A stretch of DNA of 64,000 nucleotides, taken from Bradyrhizobium sp. 149 (GTDB taxonomy: Bacteria; Pseudomonadota; Alphaproteobacteria; Rhizobiales; Xanthobacteraceae). The DNA lies in contig NZ_JADPKK010000022.1 in assembly GCF_023073915.1 (NCBI RefSeq), positions 744,001 to 808,000 on the forward strand, written 5' to 3'. Made by a program: the position numbers and the translations under genes. This document shows positions 45,374 through 55,979 of this stretch, piece by piece. The notes beneath the pieces were generated by a model that saw only the letters and a list, made by a program, of their open reading frames with translations, did no database searches and had not been told where the DNA came from. Each line of letters opens with the position of its first letter. Within the stretch, counting starts at the first letter, position 1.

Positions 45374-45520
45374 TCACGTCTTGACGCTCTCCCCGCCGTT
45401 CTGGGGCGCCTGGTCGGGTGCGGCCGACAGAAAGATGCTGTCATAGATCGCGCGGGCCTCGCGAATGAGGCGAGCCCGCTCCAGTTCGGATTTCGGGATA
45501 AATCGGACGATTTCGCTCAC
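45374..45520 (-). CDS. Small conserved-looking hypothetical protein
   Basis: 48 residues from a GTG preceded by GGAGAG. The start VSEIVRFIPKSELERARLI and REARAIYDSIF matches, from memory, a short protein found in many Bradyrhizobium genomes. It is amphipathic and helical, of unknown function. Short, so confidence is moderate. Confidence 0.6.
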   Translation of the reverse strand: MSEIVRFIPKSELERARLIREARAIYDSIFLSAAPDQAPQNGGESVKT

Positions 45521-45695
45521 GTGCTCTCCAGCGCTCGATCGTTGGGATGCATCACTTCGCAGATGCGAAGACTATGCCAGCGGGCTGAATGGCAGGTTTC
45601 CGCCACGCTCCGGGCAAACCCGGTGTCCGCAGCCGGCAGGCATCGCCCGCGAGCCCGATGGATCCAATAATTGCTGAGATATCAGGAGGTTGTGA

Positions 45696-45769
45696 TGGAG
45701 GCCACGTCGGGACTCGAACCCGAGTAAACGGTTTTGCAGACCGGCGCGTAACCACTCCGCCACGTGGCC
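45696..45769 (-). tRNA. tRNA-Cys (GCA)
   Basis: 74 nt with encoded CCA. The acceptor stem pairs GGCCACG with CGTGGCC. The anticodon loop CTGCAAA gives GCA, cysteine. D-arm and T-arm (GTTCGAGTC) are intact. Confidence 0.97.
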
Positions 45770-45826
45770 CCAACGAGGGCGGAGCAATATAGGGGATCAA
45801 GGATTTAGGCAACCCCGGCCGGGCGG

Positions 45827-46579
<753 letters not shown>

Positions 46580-46589
46580 ATCTCGCGCC

Positions 46590-47306
46590 TCACAGCCAAT
46601 ACGCCACGCGGTGGCGGTATTTTGCGTAGCAACCGAGGGCGACGACGACCACGACGGCTGCATAGACGATCCCGAGCAGCCATTGCTCCGCATCGGTCGG
46701 CTGCGAGAGCAGCGGCCGGCGCACCAGATCAAGCAGTGTCGCGAACGGATTGGCGCGGACCAGCCACTGGAACGCGGTGCCGCGCACGCTGTCCTCGGTC
46801 CAGATGATCGGCGTCAGGAAGAAGACGAATTGCAGCCCGCTGACGATCGCCGAGCCGACGTCGCGAAACCGCGCGCAGAGCATGCCGAGCGCAACCGAGC
46901 CGCCAAGCAGCACGACGAGCAGGATCGCAAGGCCCGGCGCCGCGAGCAGCATGCTCCCCTGCAGCGGCCACCGCATCACGAGATAGAGCAGGATCACGAT
47001 CACCAGATGATGCGCGAAGATGAGGACGTTGCGCGCGATCATCTGGAGCACATGCACGATCAGCGGCGCCGGCACCGCCTTGATCAAATGGCCTGACGCC
47101 ACGAAGATGTTGGAGCCCTCCTGAAGCGTCGTCGCGATCAGGGTCCAGACGATCAGGCCGACGGCGAAGGCCGGCAGAAAGCTGGTGATGTCCTGCCTGA
47201 ACAGTGCCGCATAGACCGTGCCGACGCTGGCAATCGTCGCGGCGAGCGTCAGCGTGATCCAGAGCGGGCCGATCACGGTACGGCGGTAGCGCAGCGAAAT
47301 GTCCAT
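46590..47306 (-). CDS. ABC-2 type permease, polysaccharide export
   Basis: 238 residues from the only ATG; six membrane segments. The RYRRTVIGPLWITL opening and the C-terminal RRPLLSQP are typical of RfbA/KpsM permeases. The in-frame sequence just upstream (IQLAAKEILAQAARFDRWG) looks like the usual cytoplasmic helix of this family, but no ATG, GTG or TTG precedes it in frame before the stop near 47490. The true start may be a rare codon further up, or the N-terminus may have been lost or frameshifted. Confidence 0.88.
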   Translation of the reverse strand: MDISLRYRRTVIGPLWITLTLAATIASVGTVYAALFRQDITSFLPAFAVGLIVWTLIATTLQEGSNIFVASGHLIKAVPAPLIVHVLQMIARNVLIFAHHLVIVILLYLVMRWPLQGSMLLAAPGLAILLVVLLGGSVALGMLCARFRDVGSAIVSGLQFVFFLTPIIWTEDSVRGTAFQWLVRANPFATLLDLVRRPLLSQPTDAEQWLLGIVYAAVVVVVALGCYAKYRHRVAYWL

Positions 47307-47503
47307 CAGGGCCAGCGTGCCCCAACGATCGAACCGCGCCGCCTGGGCAAGGATTTCCTTCGCTGCAAGCTGAATTCGACGGCCCCTTCCGCTTCCGGCT
47401 CTCCGATGCGCGACAGGATAGCAGATCGCGGCCTGTTGGCCGATGGTCTCTATCCGCCCGCTCCGCGCCGGGCAATCAACCGTACGGATGATCTAGGCCG
47501 AAG

Positions 47504-48247
47504 TCAGGCTCGCTTCCCCCGCCGGACACCGCGCCGGCGGTCCTTCACCGGCGGCTTCGGAGCCAGTTCCGGCATCGCGACCTGCACCTCGCGGTAGCGC
47601 GTCAACATCCGTTCAAAACTGGCGTTCAGCGTTTCCGCGATGTCAGGGCGCTTCTCAAGACTGGCCAGGATCGTCGCCGCCGCCTCGATGGTGGAGAGCC
47701 CATCTTTCCGCGGCTCCTTGCGCAGGCGCCCGTAGCGCGAGGGGCGCGCCGGGTTGAGGATCACCCGCTGGCATTTCAGCATCCAGGGGTTGCGCCACCA
47801 CAGCGCCTTGGCCTGGCTCCAGGTGCCGTCGAGCAGCACCACGCCTTCGAGCTTGCCCAGGATCGCGCGCTGGTTCTCGGCGATCTCGCCTTTGCGGTTG
47901 AGCGCCAATATCTCGCCCTCGGCCTCGAGATCGGCGGCGTGCGCCGAGCCGAGATAGAGCACGGCCCAGTGCGAGGCGTTCTCGATCGGTTGCCCCAGCG
48001 CCTTGGACAGACTCGGCCAGGACAGGCCGACCCGCAGCGTGGCACCGGCGAAATGCTTCGCAAGCAGCCGCGCGGTGCCGAGCGCCCTGTCCTGCTCCTG
48101 CGGATGCTGCAGGATCAGGAGCCCAAGCCGGCTCTTTTCGATCGGCGTGACACTGTCGCAGATGCACAGCGGCATCGGCTTCTGGCAATGCGGGCATTCG
48201 GGGATCGGCTCGGGCGCTGCGGCGGCCGTCTCTGCTGGGTTCGACAT
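47504..48247 (-). CDS. DTW-domain tRNA-uridine aminocarboxypropyltransferase family protein
   Basis: 247 residues from MSNPAETA; an ATG 12 residues earlier exists. The zinc site ECPHCQKPMPLCIC lies near the start, then the DTW signature DGTWSQAKAL and NPARPSRYGRLRKEP. The family adds a 3-amino-3-carboxypropyl group from SAM to uridine in tRNA (TapT/YfiP, acp3U). Basic tail at the C-terminus. Not in an obvious operon. Confidence 0.88.
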   Translation of the reverse strand: MSNPAETAAAAPEPIPECPHCQKPMPLCICDSVTPIEKSRLGLLILQHPQEQDRALGTARLLAKHFAGATLRVGLSWPSLSKALGQPIENASHWAVLYLGSAHAADLEAEGEILALNRKGEIAENQRAILGKLEGVVLLDGTWSQAKALWWRNPWMLKCQRVILNPARPSRYGRLRKEPRKDGLSTIEAAATILASLEKRPDIAETLNASFERMLTRYREVQVAMPELAPKPPVKDRRRGVRRGKRA

Positions 48248-48288
48248 GGCCGCCGCTATACGCTTTGCACGGCGGTTCAACAACCCGC

Positions 48289-51200
48289 CTATTCAGCCGG
48301 CGCGGCCAGGGGGCGCGGCTCGGAACGCCGGCGCAGGCGATCGATCAGCAGGTAGATCACCGGCGTGGTGTAGAGCGTCAGGATCTGCGAGACGAACAAC
48401 CCGCCGATGATGGTGATGCCGAGCGGGCGGCGGAGTTCCGTGCCGGGCCCGGTCGCGACCACCAGCGGAATGCCAGCGAACAATGCCGCCATGGTCGTCA
48501 TCAGGATCGGGCGAAAACGCGCCTGGCAGGCCTCGAAGATCGCCTCCGCAGACGACAAGCCGCGCTGGCGCTCCGCGTCGAGCGCGAAATCCACCATCAT
48601 GATTCCGTTCTTCTTGACGATGCCGATCAACAGGATGATGCCGACGAACGCGATCACCGTCAGCGGCGTATTGGTGAGCTGCAAGGCCAGCAGCGCGCCG
48701 AGGCCCGCCGAGGGCAGCGTCGAGATGATCGTCAGCGGATGGGCGAGGCTCTCATAGAGCACGCCGAGCACGATATACATCGCCACCAGCGCGCCGAGGA
48801 TGAGGAGCGGCTGTCGGCCGCTGGTCTTGGCGAAATCGCCGGCATTGCCATCAAAACTGCCGCGAATGCCTTCCGGCATGTGCAGCTCCTCGACCGCGCG
48901 CTGGATGTTCTGCGTTGCGGCCTGGAGCGCTGCGTCCGGCAACAGGTTGAACGACACCGTGGTCGATGGGAACGACTGCGAATGATAGACCGCGAGCGCG
49001 GCGAGTCCGCGCGTCGCATGCACCACGGCCGACAGCGGTACCTGCGCGTCATTGGCGCCAGCGACATAGATGCGTTCGAGGTTGGCCGGGTCGACCTGGA
49101 ATTTCGGATCGATCTCCAGCACGGTCATGTACTGGTTGCGCTGGGTGTAGATGATCCCGATCTGCCGCTGCGAAAACGCGTTGTTCAGCGCGTTGTCGAT
49201 GTCCTGGACGCGCACGCCGAGGGCCGACGCCTTCTGGCGGTCGATGGACAACGTCAGTTGCAGCCCGCCGGGATCGCGGTCGCTGGAGATGTCGGTGATG
49301 CCCTCGACGCTTTCCATGCGCTTGGCCACGATCGGCGCCCACTTCTGCAATAGGCCAAGATCGGTGCTGGTCAGCGTGTACTGGTAGTCGGAATCGCTCT
49401 GCCGCCCGCCGGCGCGCACGTCCTGGGCCGCGAACATGAACAGGCGGATGCCGGGCACGGGGTATAACGCCCGCCTGAGACGGTCGATCACCACCTGGGT
49501 CGAGACGTGGTCGCGCTCCTCCGGCGGCTTCAGGCTGATGAACATGGTGCCGCGATTGGAGGTCGCAGCGCCCGGGCCGCCACCCCCGCTGCCGACCGTT
49601 GAGCCGATGCCGGCCACCGCCGGATCCTGCATCACGATGTCGGCGAGCCGCTGCTGGAGGCCGAGCATGGACTGGAACGAGATGTCGGCCGAGGCGCGCG
49701 TCGCCCCGATGACGAAGCCGGAATCGTCCGTCGGGAAATAGCCCTTCGGAATCTTGATGTAGAGCGTCACCGTCAACGCAATGGTGGCGAAGAACACCAG
49801 CAGCGTCAGCATCGGAAATTCCAGCACGGTGCGCAAGGTGCGGGTGTAGAACGCGACGATGCGCGACAGCGAGCCTTCGATGATGCGGTCGAACAGGGTT
49901 GCCGTGCCGGACGTGGTCTGCCGGATGTAATGGGCGCAGATCATCGGCGTTACCGTGAGCGACACCAGCGTCGAGACCAGGATCGCAAAGGTCAGCGTCA
50001 GCGAGAACTCGCGCAGCAACCGGCCGACGATGCCATCCATGAAGATCAGCGGCGTGAAGGCCGCGATCAGCGACAGGCTGATCGACACCACGGTGAAGCC
50101 GATCTGCCGGGCCCCGTCCAATGCCGCCTGGAGCGGCCGCATGCCGTGCTCGAGATTGCGGTACATGTTCTCGATCATGACGATGGCGTCGTCGACCACG
50201 AAGCCGACGGAGATCGCCAGCGCCATCAGCGACAGATTGTCGATCGAGAAGCCCGCGACCCACATGCCGGCGCAGGTCCCGGCCAGCGCCAGCGGCACGG
50301 AGATCCCGGCCGCGATCGTCGGCGTGAGCCGTCGCAGGAACACGAATACCACGACCATCACCAGGATGGCGGTCGCGAGCAAGGTCCACTGCATGTCGAG
50401 CACGCTGGCGCGGATCGTGGTGGTGCGATCGACCAACGTGGAAATATCGACGCCCGCCGGGATCCACTGCTTCAGCGCCGGAATCAGCGCCTTCACCCGG
50501 TCGACGGTGTCAATGACGTTGGCATCGCCCTGCTTGGTGATCTGGATCAACACCGCCGGCTGCTTGTTGAACCAGGCGATGGAGCGGGCGTTACGGACGG
50601 AATCCTCGATGTCGGCGACATCGGCCAGCCGCACAAAATTGCCGTTCGAGCTCTTGATGACGATGTCGCGGAACTCCTTGGCCGTCCGCATCTGCCTGTT
50701 GAGCCCCAGCGTCTCGCTCTGGCGCTCGCCGTTGAAGATGCCGACCGGACCGAGCGGGTTGGCATTGATGATCGCGGTCCGCACGTCGTCCGTGGCGATG
50801 CCGGCGTTCGACAGCGCGACGGGGTTGAGCTGCACCCGCACCGCCGGCTGATCGGCGCCGGAAACCGTGACGTCGCCGACGCCCGGCACCTGCGAGATGC
50901 GCTGGGCCAAAACCGTATCGGCGACGTCATAGATCGCGCTCGCCGACAGCGTCTTCGAGGTCAGCGCCAGCACGAACACGGGGGCGCCGGCGGTGTTGGC
51001 CTTGCGAAAGCGCGGCAGCGTCGGCAAATCGCTCGGCAGGTCCACCAGCGAGGCGTTGATTGCCGCCTGCACGTCGCGCGCGGCCTTGTCGATGTTGCGG
51101 CCGATGTCGAACTGGAGCTGGATGTTGGTCGTACCGAGCGACGACGTCGAGGTGATCTGGTTGATGCCAGCGATCTCGCCGAGCCGCCGCTCCAGCGGCG

Positions 51201-51396
51201 AGGCTACGGTCGCGGCCATCACGGACGGGTCGGCGCCGGGACGGCTGGCCGAGACGAAGATGGCGGGGAAATCGACGTTCGGGACCGACGCGACGGGGAG
51301 AAACTCGTAGGCAACGACGCCCAGCAGGAACAACCCGATCGACAGCAGCGTGGTCGCGACCGGGCGGCGGATGAAGGGCTCCGAGATCGATGCCAT
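48289..51396 (-). CDS. mdtC: RND multidrug efflux permease, MdtC-like
   Basis: 1035 residues from the ATG that overlaps the preceding stop by one base. Twelve membrane segments in the AcrB pattern, the GxGG-rich pore domain and the conserved transmembrane motif DDAIVMIENMYR. MdtC-type proteins pair with MdtB as a heterotrimer and use the proton motive force to export drugs, bile salts or metals. The last gene of the oprM-mdtA-mdtB-mdtC operon. Confidence 0.95.
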   Translation of the reverse strand: MASISEPFIRRPVATTLLSIGLFLLGVVAYEFLPVASVPNVDFPAIFVSASRPGADPSVMAATVASPLERRLGEIAGINQITSTSSLGTTNIQLQFDIGRNIDKAARDVQAAINASLVDLPSDLPTLPRFRKANTAGAPVFVLALTSKTLSASAIYDVADTVLAQRISQVPGVGDVTVSGADQPAVRVQLNPVALSNAGIATDDVRTAIINANPLGPVGIFNGERQSETLGLNRQMRTAKEFRDIVIKSSNGNFVRLADVADIEDSVRNARSIAWFNKQPAVLIQITKQGDANVIDTVDRVKALIPALKQWIPAGVDISTLVDRTTTIRASVLDMQWTLLATAILVMVVVFVFLRRLTPTIAAGISVPLALAGTCAGMWVAGFSIDNLSLMALAISVGFVVDDAIVMIENMYRNLEHGMRPLQAALDGARQIGFTVVSISLSLIAAFTPLIFMDGIVGRLLREFSLTLTFAILVSTLVSLTVTPMICAHYIRQTTSGTATLFDRIIEGSLSRIVAFYTRTLRTVLEFPMLTLLVFFATIALTVTLYIKIPKGYFPTDDSGFVIGATRASADISFQSMLGLQQRLADIVMQDPAVAGIGSTVGSGGGGPGAATSNRGTMFISLKPPEERDHVSTQVVIDRLRRALYPVPGIRLFMFAAQDVRAGGRQSDSDYQYTLTSTDLGLLQKWAPIVAKRMESVEGITDISSDRDPGGLQLTLSIDRQKASALGVRVQDIDNALNNAFSQRQIGIIYTQRNQYMTVLEIDPKFQVDPANLERIYVAGANDAQVPLSAVVHATRGLAALAVYHSQSFPSTTVSFNLLPDAALQAATQNIQRAVEELHMPEGIRGSFDGNAGDFAKTSGRQPLLILGALVAMYIVLGVLYESLAHPLTIISTLPSAGLGALLALQLTNTPLTVIAFVGIILLIGIVKKNGIMMVDFALDAERQRGLSSAEAIFEACQARFRPILMTTMAALFAGIPLVVATGPGTELRRPLGITIIGGLFVSQILTLYTTPVIYLLIDRLRRRSEPRPLAAPAE

Positions 51397-54300
51397 CACT
51401 GCATCCCCTCGGTCGCGCCCGCGACAGGCGGGCCGCCGGATTCGGCCGGCGGCAACGCCTGCTCGAGGCGGCGGTTGATGCGGTCGAGCGCGAGGTAGAT
51501 CACTGGTGTGGTGTAGAGCGTGAGCAGCTGGCTCAGCAGCAGGCCGCCAATGATGGAGATGCCGAGCGGAAAGCGCAGCTCGGCGCCGGTGCCGCTCTCG
51601 ATTGCCAGCGGCAGCGCGCCGAACAGCGCGGCCAGCGTCGTCATCATGATGGGGCGGAAACGCAGGAGACAAGCCTGAACGATCGCCTCGTTCGGCGACA
51701 TCCCCTGCCGGCGCTCGGCCTCGAGCGCGAAGTCGATCATCATGATCGCGTTCTTCTTGACGATGCCCATCAGCAGGATGATGCCGATCAGCCCGATCAC
51801 CGAGAGGTCCTGCCCGCACAGCATCAGCGCCAGGATCGCGCCGACGCCGGCTGACGGCAGCGTGGACAGGATCGTGATCGGATGGATGTAGCTCTCGTAG
51901 AGCACGCCGAGCACGATGTAGATCGTGATCACCGCGGCGAGCAGCAGCCAGGGCTGACCGGCAAGCGCCTTGGAGAATTCGGCGGCGTCGCCGGCATAGA
52001 CGCCGACGATGCTGTTGGGCATCTCGATCCGGGTCTCGATGGTCTTCACGGCCTCGACGGCATCGCCGAGCGCCGCGCCGGGCGCGAGGTTGAAGCTGAG
52101 CGAGATCGACGGGAACTGCGCCTGGTGCGAAATCGCGAGCGGCGCGATGGTGCGTGTCAGCGTCGCCACGGCGGAGAGCGGCACCTGTGCGTTAGGCGCG
52201 CCGGCGGTCGCGCTCGCCCCGCCCGGCAGATAAAGCTTCGACAGAATCGATGGATCGCGCTGGTACATCGGCAGCGCTTCAAGCACCACGCGGTACTGGT
52301 TGGCCTGACCGTAGATGGTCGAGATCTGGCGCTGCGCGAAGGCGTCATTGAGCGTGTCGGTGATGCCCTGGAGGCTGACACCGAGCTGGCCGGCGCGGGT
52401 GCGGTCGACCGTGAGCTGCGCCCGCAATCCGCCTTCCTGCGCCTCCGACGAGACGTCGCGGAACATCGGTTCGCGCCGCATTTCGGCGACCAGCTTGCGC
52501 GCCCATTCCGACACCAGCGCCGCGTCGGTGCCGGTCAGCGTGTACTGGTATTGCGAGCGGCTCGATTGGGTCGAGATCTGCACGTCCTGCACCGGCTGGA
52601 AATAGACGGTCATGCCGGGGATGCCCGACACCCTCTCCTTCAGACGGGTGATCACCACGCTGACATCGTCGCGCCGCTCGCCCCGCGGTTTCAGCGTCAT
52701 GACAAGACGGCCGACATTGGTGGTCGGATTGACCGAGCCCGCACCGATCACCGAGACCACGCCGGTCACATCGGGGTCGGCCTTGATGGCATCGGCGGTC
52801 TCGGCCTGCCGCTTCTGCATCTCCGCGAACGACACGTCAGGCCCGGCCTCCGTCACCGCCGTGATCGAGGCGGTGTCCTGCAGCGGCAGGAAGCCCTTTG
52901 GCGCGACGACATAGAGCGCCAGAGTCGCAATCAGCGTAGCAAAAGTCACGACCAGCGTCGCGCGCTGGCGTTCCAGCACCCACAACAGCGTTCGATGATA
53001 GAACTCGACGGTTCGGTCGATGAAGCGGCTGACGGCGGCCAGTCCCGGTACCGCCAGTTCCTCATGCGCATGGCGAAGCAGCCGCGAGCACATCATCGGC
53101 GTCAGCGTCAGCGAGACCACGGCCGAGGTCACGACCGCGATCGTCAGCGTCAGCGCGAATTCGCGGAACATGCGGCCCACAAGGCCCGACATGAACAACA
53201 GCGGGATGAACACCGCAATCAGCGACACCGTCAGCGAGATCACGGTGAAGCCGATCTCGCTGGCACCCTTCAGCGAGGCTTCCATCGCGTTGTCGCCGTT
53301 CTCCATGTGACGGACGATGTTCTCGATCATCACGATGGCGTCGTCGACGACGAAGCCGGTGCCGATGGTGAGCGCCATCAGCGACAGATTGTCGAGGCTG
53401 AAGCCGGCGAAATACATGATGCCGAAGCTCGTGATCAGCGACAGCGGCAGCGCCACGCCGGCGATCAGCGTGGCGCGCAGCGAACGCAGGAACAGCAGCA
53501 CCACCAGCGTCACCAGCACGACGCTCAGGATCAGCGTGAACTGCACGTCGCGCACCGAGGCACGGATGGTGACGGTGCGATCGGAGACGATGGTGAGGTT
53601 CACGCCGGCCGGAATGGCCCGCTGGACCTTTGGGATTTCCGCGCGGATCTGGCTGACGACGTCGATCACATTGGCGCCGGGCTGACGCTGGATGTCGATG
53701 ATGACGGCCGGCGAGCCCTGGTACCAGCCGCCGGTACGGTCGTTCTCGAGGCCATCGACGATCTGGGCGACGTCGGCAATCGTGACCGGCGAGCCGTTGC
53801 GGTAGGCGATGATGACAGGTTTGTAGGCGTCGGCGGCGGCGATCTGGTCGTTGGCGGCGATGATGTAGGATTGCTGCGCGCCGTCGAGCGAGCCTTTCGG
53901 CCCCGACACGTTGGCATTGGCAATCGCGGTGCGCAGGTCCTCCATGGCAATGCCGTAGGCTGCGAGCCGCGCGAGATCCGCCTGGATGCGAACCGCCGGC
54001 TTCAGCCCGCCGAGCACCGAGACGCGTCCGACACCGGATATCTGGCTCAAACGCTGCGCCAGAAGCGTGTCGGCGATGTCGCTCATCGCCCGCAACGAGA
54101 TCGTGTCGGAGCGCAGCGCCAACGTCATCACCGGCGCATCGGCCGGGTTCACCTTGGCGTAGGTCGGCGGATAAGGCAGCGTCTTGGGCAGCACGCCGGC
54201 CGCCGCGTTGATGGCGGCCTGGACGTCCTGGGTCGCGCCGTCGATGTCGCGGTTGAGATCGAATTGGAGCGAGATCTGGCTGACGCCGAACGAGCTCGTC

Positions 54301-54545
54301 GAGTTCATCGCCGACAGTGACGGGATCTGGCCGAGCTGCCGCTCCAGCGGCGCGGTGATCAGTGAAGCGATCACGTCGGGGCTCGCGCCGGGCAATTGCG
54401 TCGTCACCTGCACGGTCGGGAAATCGACCTGCGGCAGGGCAGACACCGGCAGCGCGAAATAGCCGAGCAGCCCGCCGATCAGAAGCGCGATGCCGAGCAG
54501 CGAGGTCGCGATGGGACGGCGGATGAAGGGTTCGGAGACGCCCAT
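51396..54545 (-). CDS. mdtB: RND multidrug efflux permease, MdtB-like
   Basis: 1049 residues. FIRRPIATSLLGIALLIGGL is the standard N-terminal helix, DDAIVMIENIVRHME is the functional TM4 motif, and the pore and docking domains follow the AcrB layout twice. It is clearly paralogous to the next gene, as in MdtABC. It starts 36 bp after the adaptor gene. Confidence 0.95.
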   Translation of the reverse strand: MGVSEPFIRRPIATSLLGIALLIGGLLGYFALPVSALPQVDFPTVQVTTQLPGASPDVIASLITAPLERQLGQIPSLSAMNSTSSFGVSQISLQFDLNRDIDGATQDVQAAINAAAGVLPKTLPYPPTYAKVNPADAPVMTLALRSDTISLRAMSDIADTLLAQRLSQISGVGRVSVLGGLKPAVRIQADLARLAAYGIAMEDLRTAIANANVSGPKGSLDGAQQSYIIAANDQIAAADAYKPVIIAYRNGSPVTIADVAQIVDGLENDRTGGWYQGSPAVIIDIQRQPGANVIDVVSQIRAEIPKVQRAIPAGVNLTIVSDRTVTIRASVRDVQFTLILSVVLVTLVVLLFLRSLRATLIAGVALPLSLITSFGIMYFAGFSLDNLSLMALTIGTGFVVDDAIVMIENIVRHMENGDNAMEASLKGASEIGFTVISLTVSLIAVFIPLLFMSGLVGRMFREFALTLTIAVVTSAVVSLTLTPMMCSRLLRHAHEELAVPGLAAVSRFIDRTVEFYHRTLLWVLERQRATLVVTFATLIATLALYVVAPKGFLPLQDTASITAVTEAGPDVSFAEMQKRQAETADAIKADPDVTGVVSVIGAGSVNPTTNVGRLVMTLKPRGERRDDVSVVITRLKERVSGIPGMTVYFQPVQDVQISTQSSRSQYQYTLTGTDAALVSEWARKLVAEMRREPMFRDVSSEAQEGGLRAQLTVDRTRAGQLGVSLQGITDTLNDAFAQRQISTIYGQANQYRVVLEALPMYQRDPSILSKLYLPGGASATAGAPNAQVPLSAVATLTRTIAPLAISHQAQFPSISLSFNLAPGAALGDAVEAVKTIETRIEMPNSIVGVYAGDAAEFSKALAGQPWLLLAAVITIYIVLGVLYESYIHPITILSTLPSAGVGAILALMLCGQDLSVIGLIGIILLMGIVKKNAIMMIDFALEAERRQGMSPNEAIVQACLLRFRPIMMTTLAALFGALPLAIESGTGAELRFPLGISIIGGLLLSQLLTLYTTPVIYLALDRINRRLEQALPPAESGGPPVAGATEGMQ

Positions 54546-54581
54546 GGGATGCGCCTGCCGTTCAGGCGGCTGTTGTCGGGA

Positions 54582-55979
54582 TCATGGCTGCTTGGCTCCA
54601 CTTCCCGATGCTCCCGGCCCTGGTGCCGGTCCGGTCTGGCCCTTCTGGTCGCCTTCGCTGCTCTTGCGCTTGGCGCGGAACTCGCCGTCCTTATCTTGTC
54701 CGTCCTTCTGGCCGTCTTTTGCGCCATCCTTCTTCTGACCATCCGGCCCGCGCGAGCGCTTGCGCGGCGCGAGATCGGCCGACGGGGTCTGGTCGTCGCG
54801 GCCGACGACCACCTTGGAGCCGTCGGACAGATTGGCAAAGCCTGTGGTGACGACCTTGTCGGTCGCCGACAGGCCGCTGGCAATGACAGCGTCATGCTCG
54901 TTCTGCTGGGTCACCGTCACCGGCTTGGCCGAGACGACATTGTCCTCGCCGATCACATAGCTGAAGGTGCCGATCGGTCCGCGCTGCACGGCCGAGGTCG
55001 GCACCACCAGCGCCTGCGTCAAGGTCTCGACCTTGAGGCGGACATTGACGAACTGGCCGGGCCAGAGCTGGTAATTCGCGTTGGGGAATTCGGCCTTGAG
55101 CTTGAGCGTGCCGGTGGTCTGGTCGACCTGGTTGTCGATGCCGGTGAGCTTGCCGGTGTCGATCACGGTGAGGCCGTCATTGCCGAACACGTCGACCGCG
55201 AGCGTGCCCTTCGACGCGGCGGCGTTGACCCGCATGATCTGCTGCTGCGGCAGGCTGAACCACACCGCGATCGGCTGCAACTGCGTGATGACGACGAGGC
55301 CGGTGGTGTCGGAAGCGTGGATGATGTTGCCTTGATCGACCTGGCGCAGGCCGGCGCGGCCCGAAATCGGCGCCACGATCTTGGTGTAGCTCAGCGTCGC
55401 CGCCGCATTGTCGATCGCGGCCTGATCGGCCTTGACCAGCGCCTCGGTCTGCGCGACCAGCGCGCGCTGGGTGTCGGCCTGCTGCTTGGATCCGGCATTG
55501 GACGCTGCGAGCTGCTCGTAGCGTGTGAGGTCGATACGCTGGTTGGCGAGCTGGGCTTGGTCCTGCGCCTTCTTCGCAACGGCCTGATCGTACGTCGCCT
55601 GGTAGAGCGCCGGGTCGATCTCGCCGACCACGTCGCCTTTCTTGACGTCCTGTCCCTCGGTGAAATTGACCGCGATCAGCTTGCCGTCGACCTGCGAGCG
55701 CACGGTCACGGTGTTGAGTGCGCGGATCGCGCCGACGCCGTCGAGATAGACGGGAACGTCTTGGACCCGCGGGGTCGCCGCCAGCACTGGCACCGGCAGA
55801 TCCGGCCGTTGATTGCGGCCGTTCGCCTGCTGCGGCTGCTGGTGCCAGGTGGTCCAGCCGTAGTAACCGAGCCCGCCGAGGATCGCCAGCGTGATCAGGG
55901 TCATGACGAAGCCGCGCCCGCGCGACTTCTTCGCCGTTCCCTCCTTCACGCCTTGCTTCGCATCCGGCTTAAAGAGCAT
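54582..55979 (-). CDS. mdtA: RND efflux periplasmic adaptor, MdtA-like
   Basis: 465 residues from the ATG at 55979, overlapping the outer membrane gene by 11 bp. An N-terminal membrane anchor (FVMTLITLAILGGLGYYGW), the lipoyl half-motifs, a long alpha-helical hairpin (QAVAKKAQDQAQLANQRIDL) and beta-barrel domains follow the MdtA pattern. The last 65 residues are a hydrophilic Lys/Asp/Gly-rich tail with repeated KDGQ units, odd for this family. It bridges the inner permeases and the OprM-like channel. Confidence 0.94.
   Translation of the reverse strand: MLFKPDAKQGVKEGTAKKSRGRGFVMTLITLAILGGLGYYGWTTWHQQPQQANGRNQRPDLPVPVLAATPRVQDVPVYLDGVGAIRALNTVTVRSQVDGKLIAVNFTEGQDVKKGDVVGEIDPALYQATYDQAVAKKAQDQAQLANQRIDLTRYEQLAASNAGSKQQADTQRALVAQTEALVKADQAAIDNAAATLSYTKIVAPISGRAGLRQVDQGNIIHASDTTGLVVITQLQPIAVWFSLPQQQIMRVNAAASKGTLAVDVFGNDGLTVIDTGKLTGIDNQVDQTTGTLKLKAEFPNANYQLWPGQFVNVRLKVETLTQALVVPTSAVQRGPIGTFSYVIGEDNVVSAKPVTVTQQNEHDAVIASGLSATDKVVTTGFANLSDGSKVVVGRDDQTPSADLAPRKRSRGPDGQKKDGAKDGQKDGQDKDGEFRAKRKSSEGDQKGQTGPAPGPGASGSGAKQP

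Noticed and set aside
51882..54320. Long open frame antisense to the MdtB-like gene (about 810 codons)
   Set aside because: Shadow of a certain RND permease gene; no recognisable protein text.
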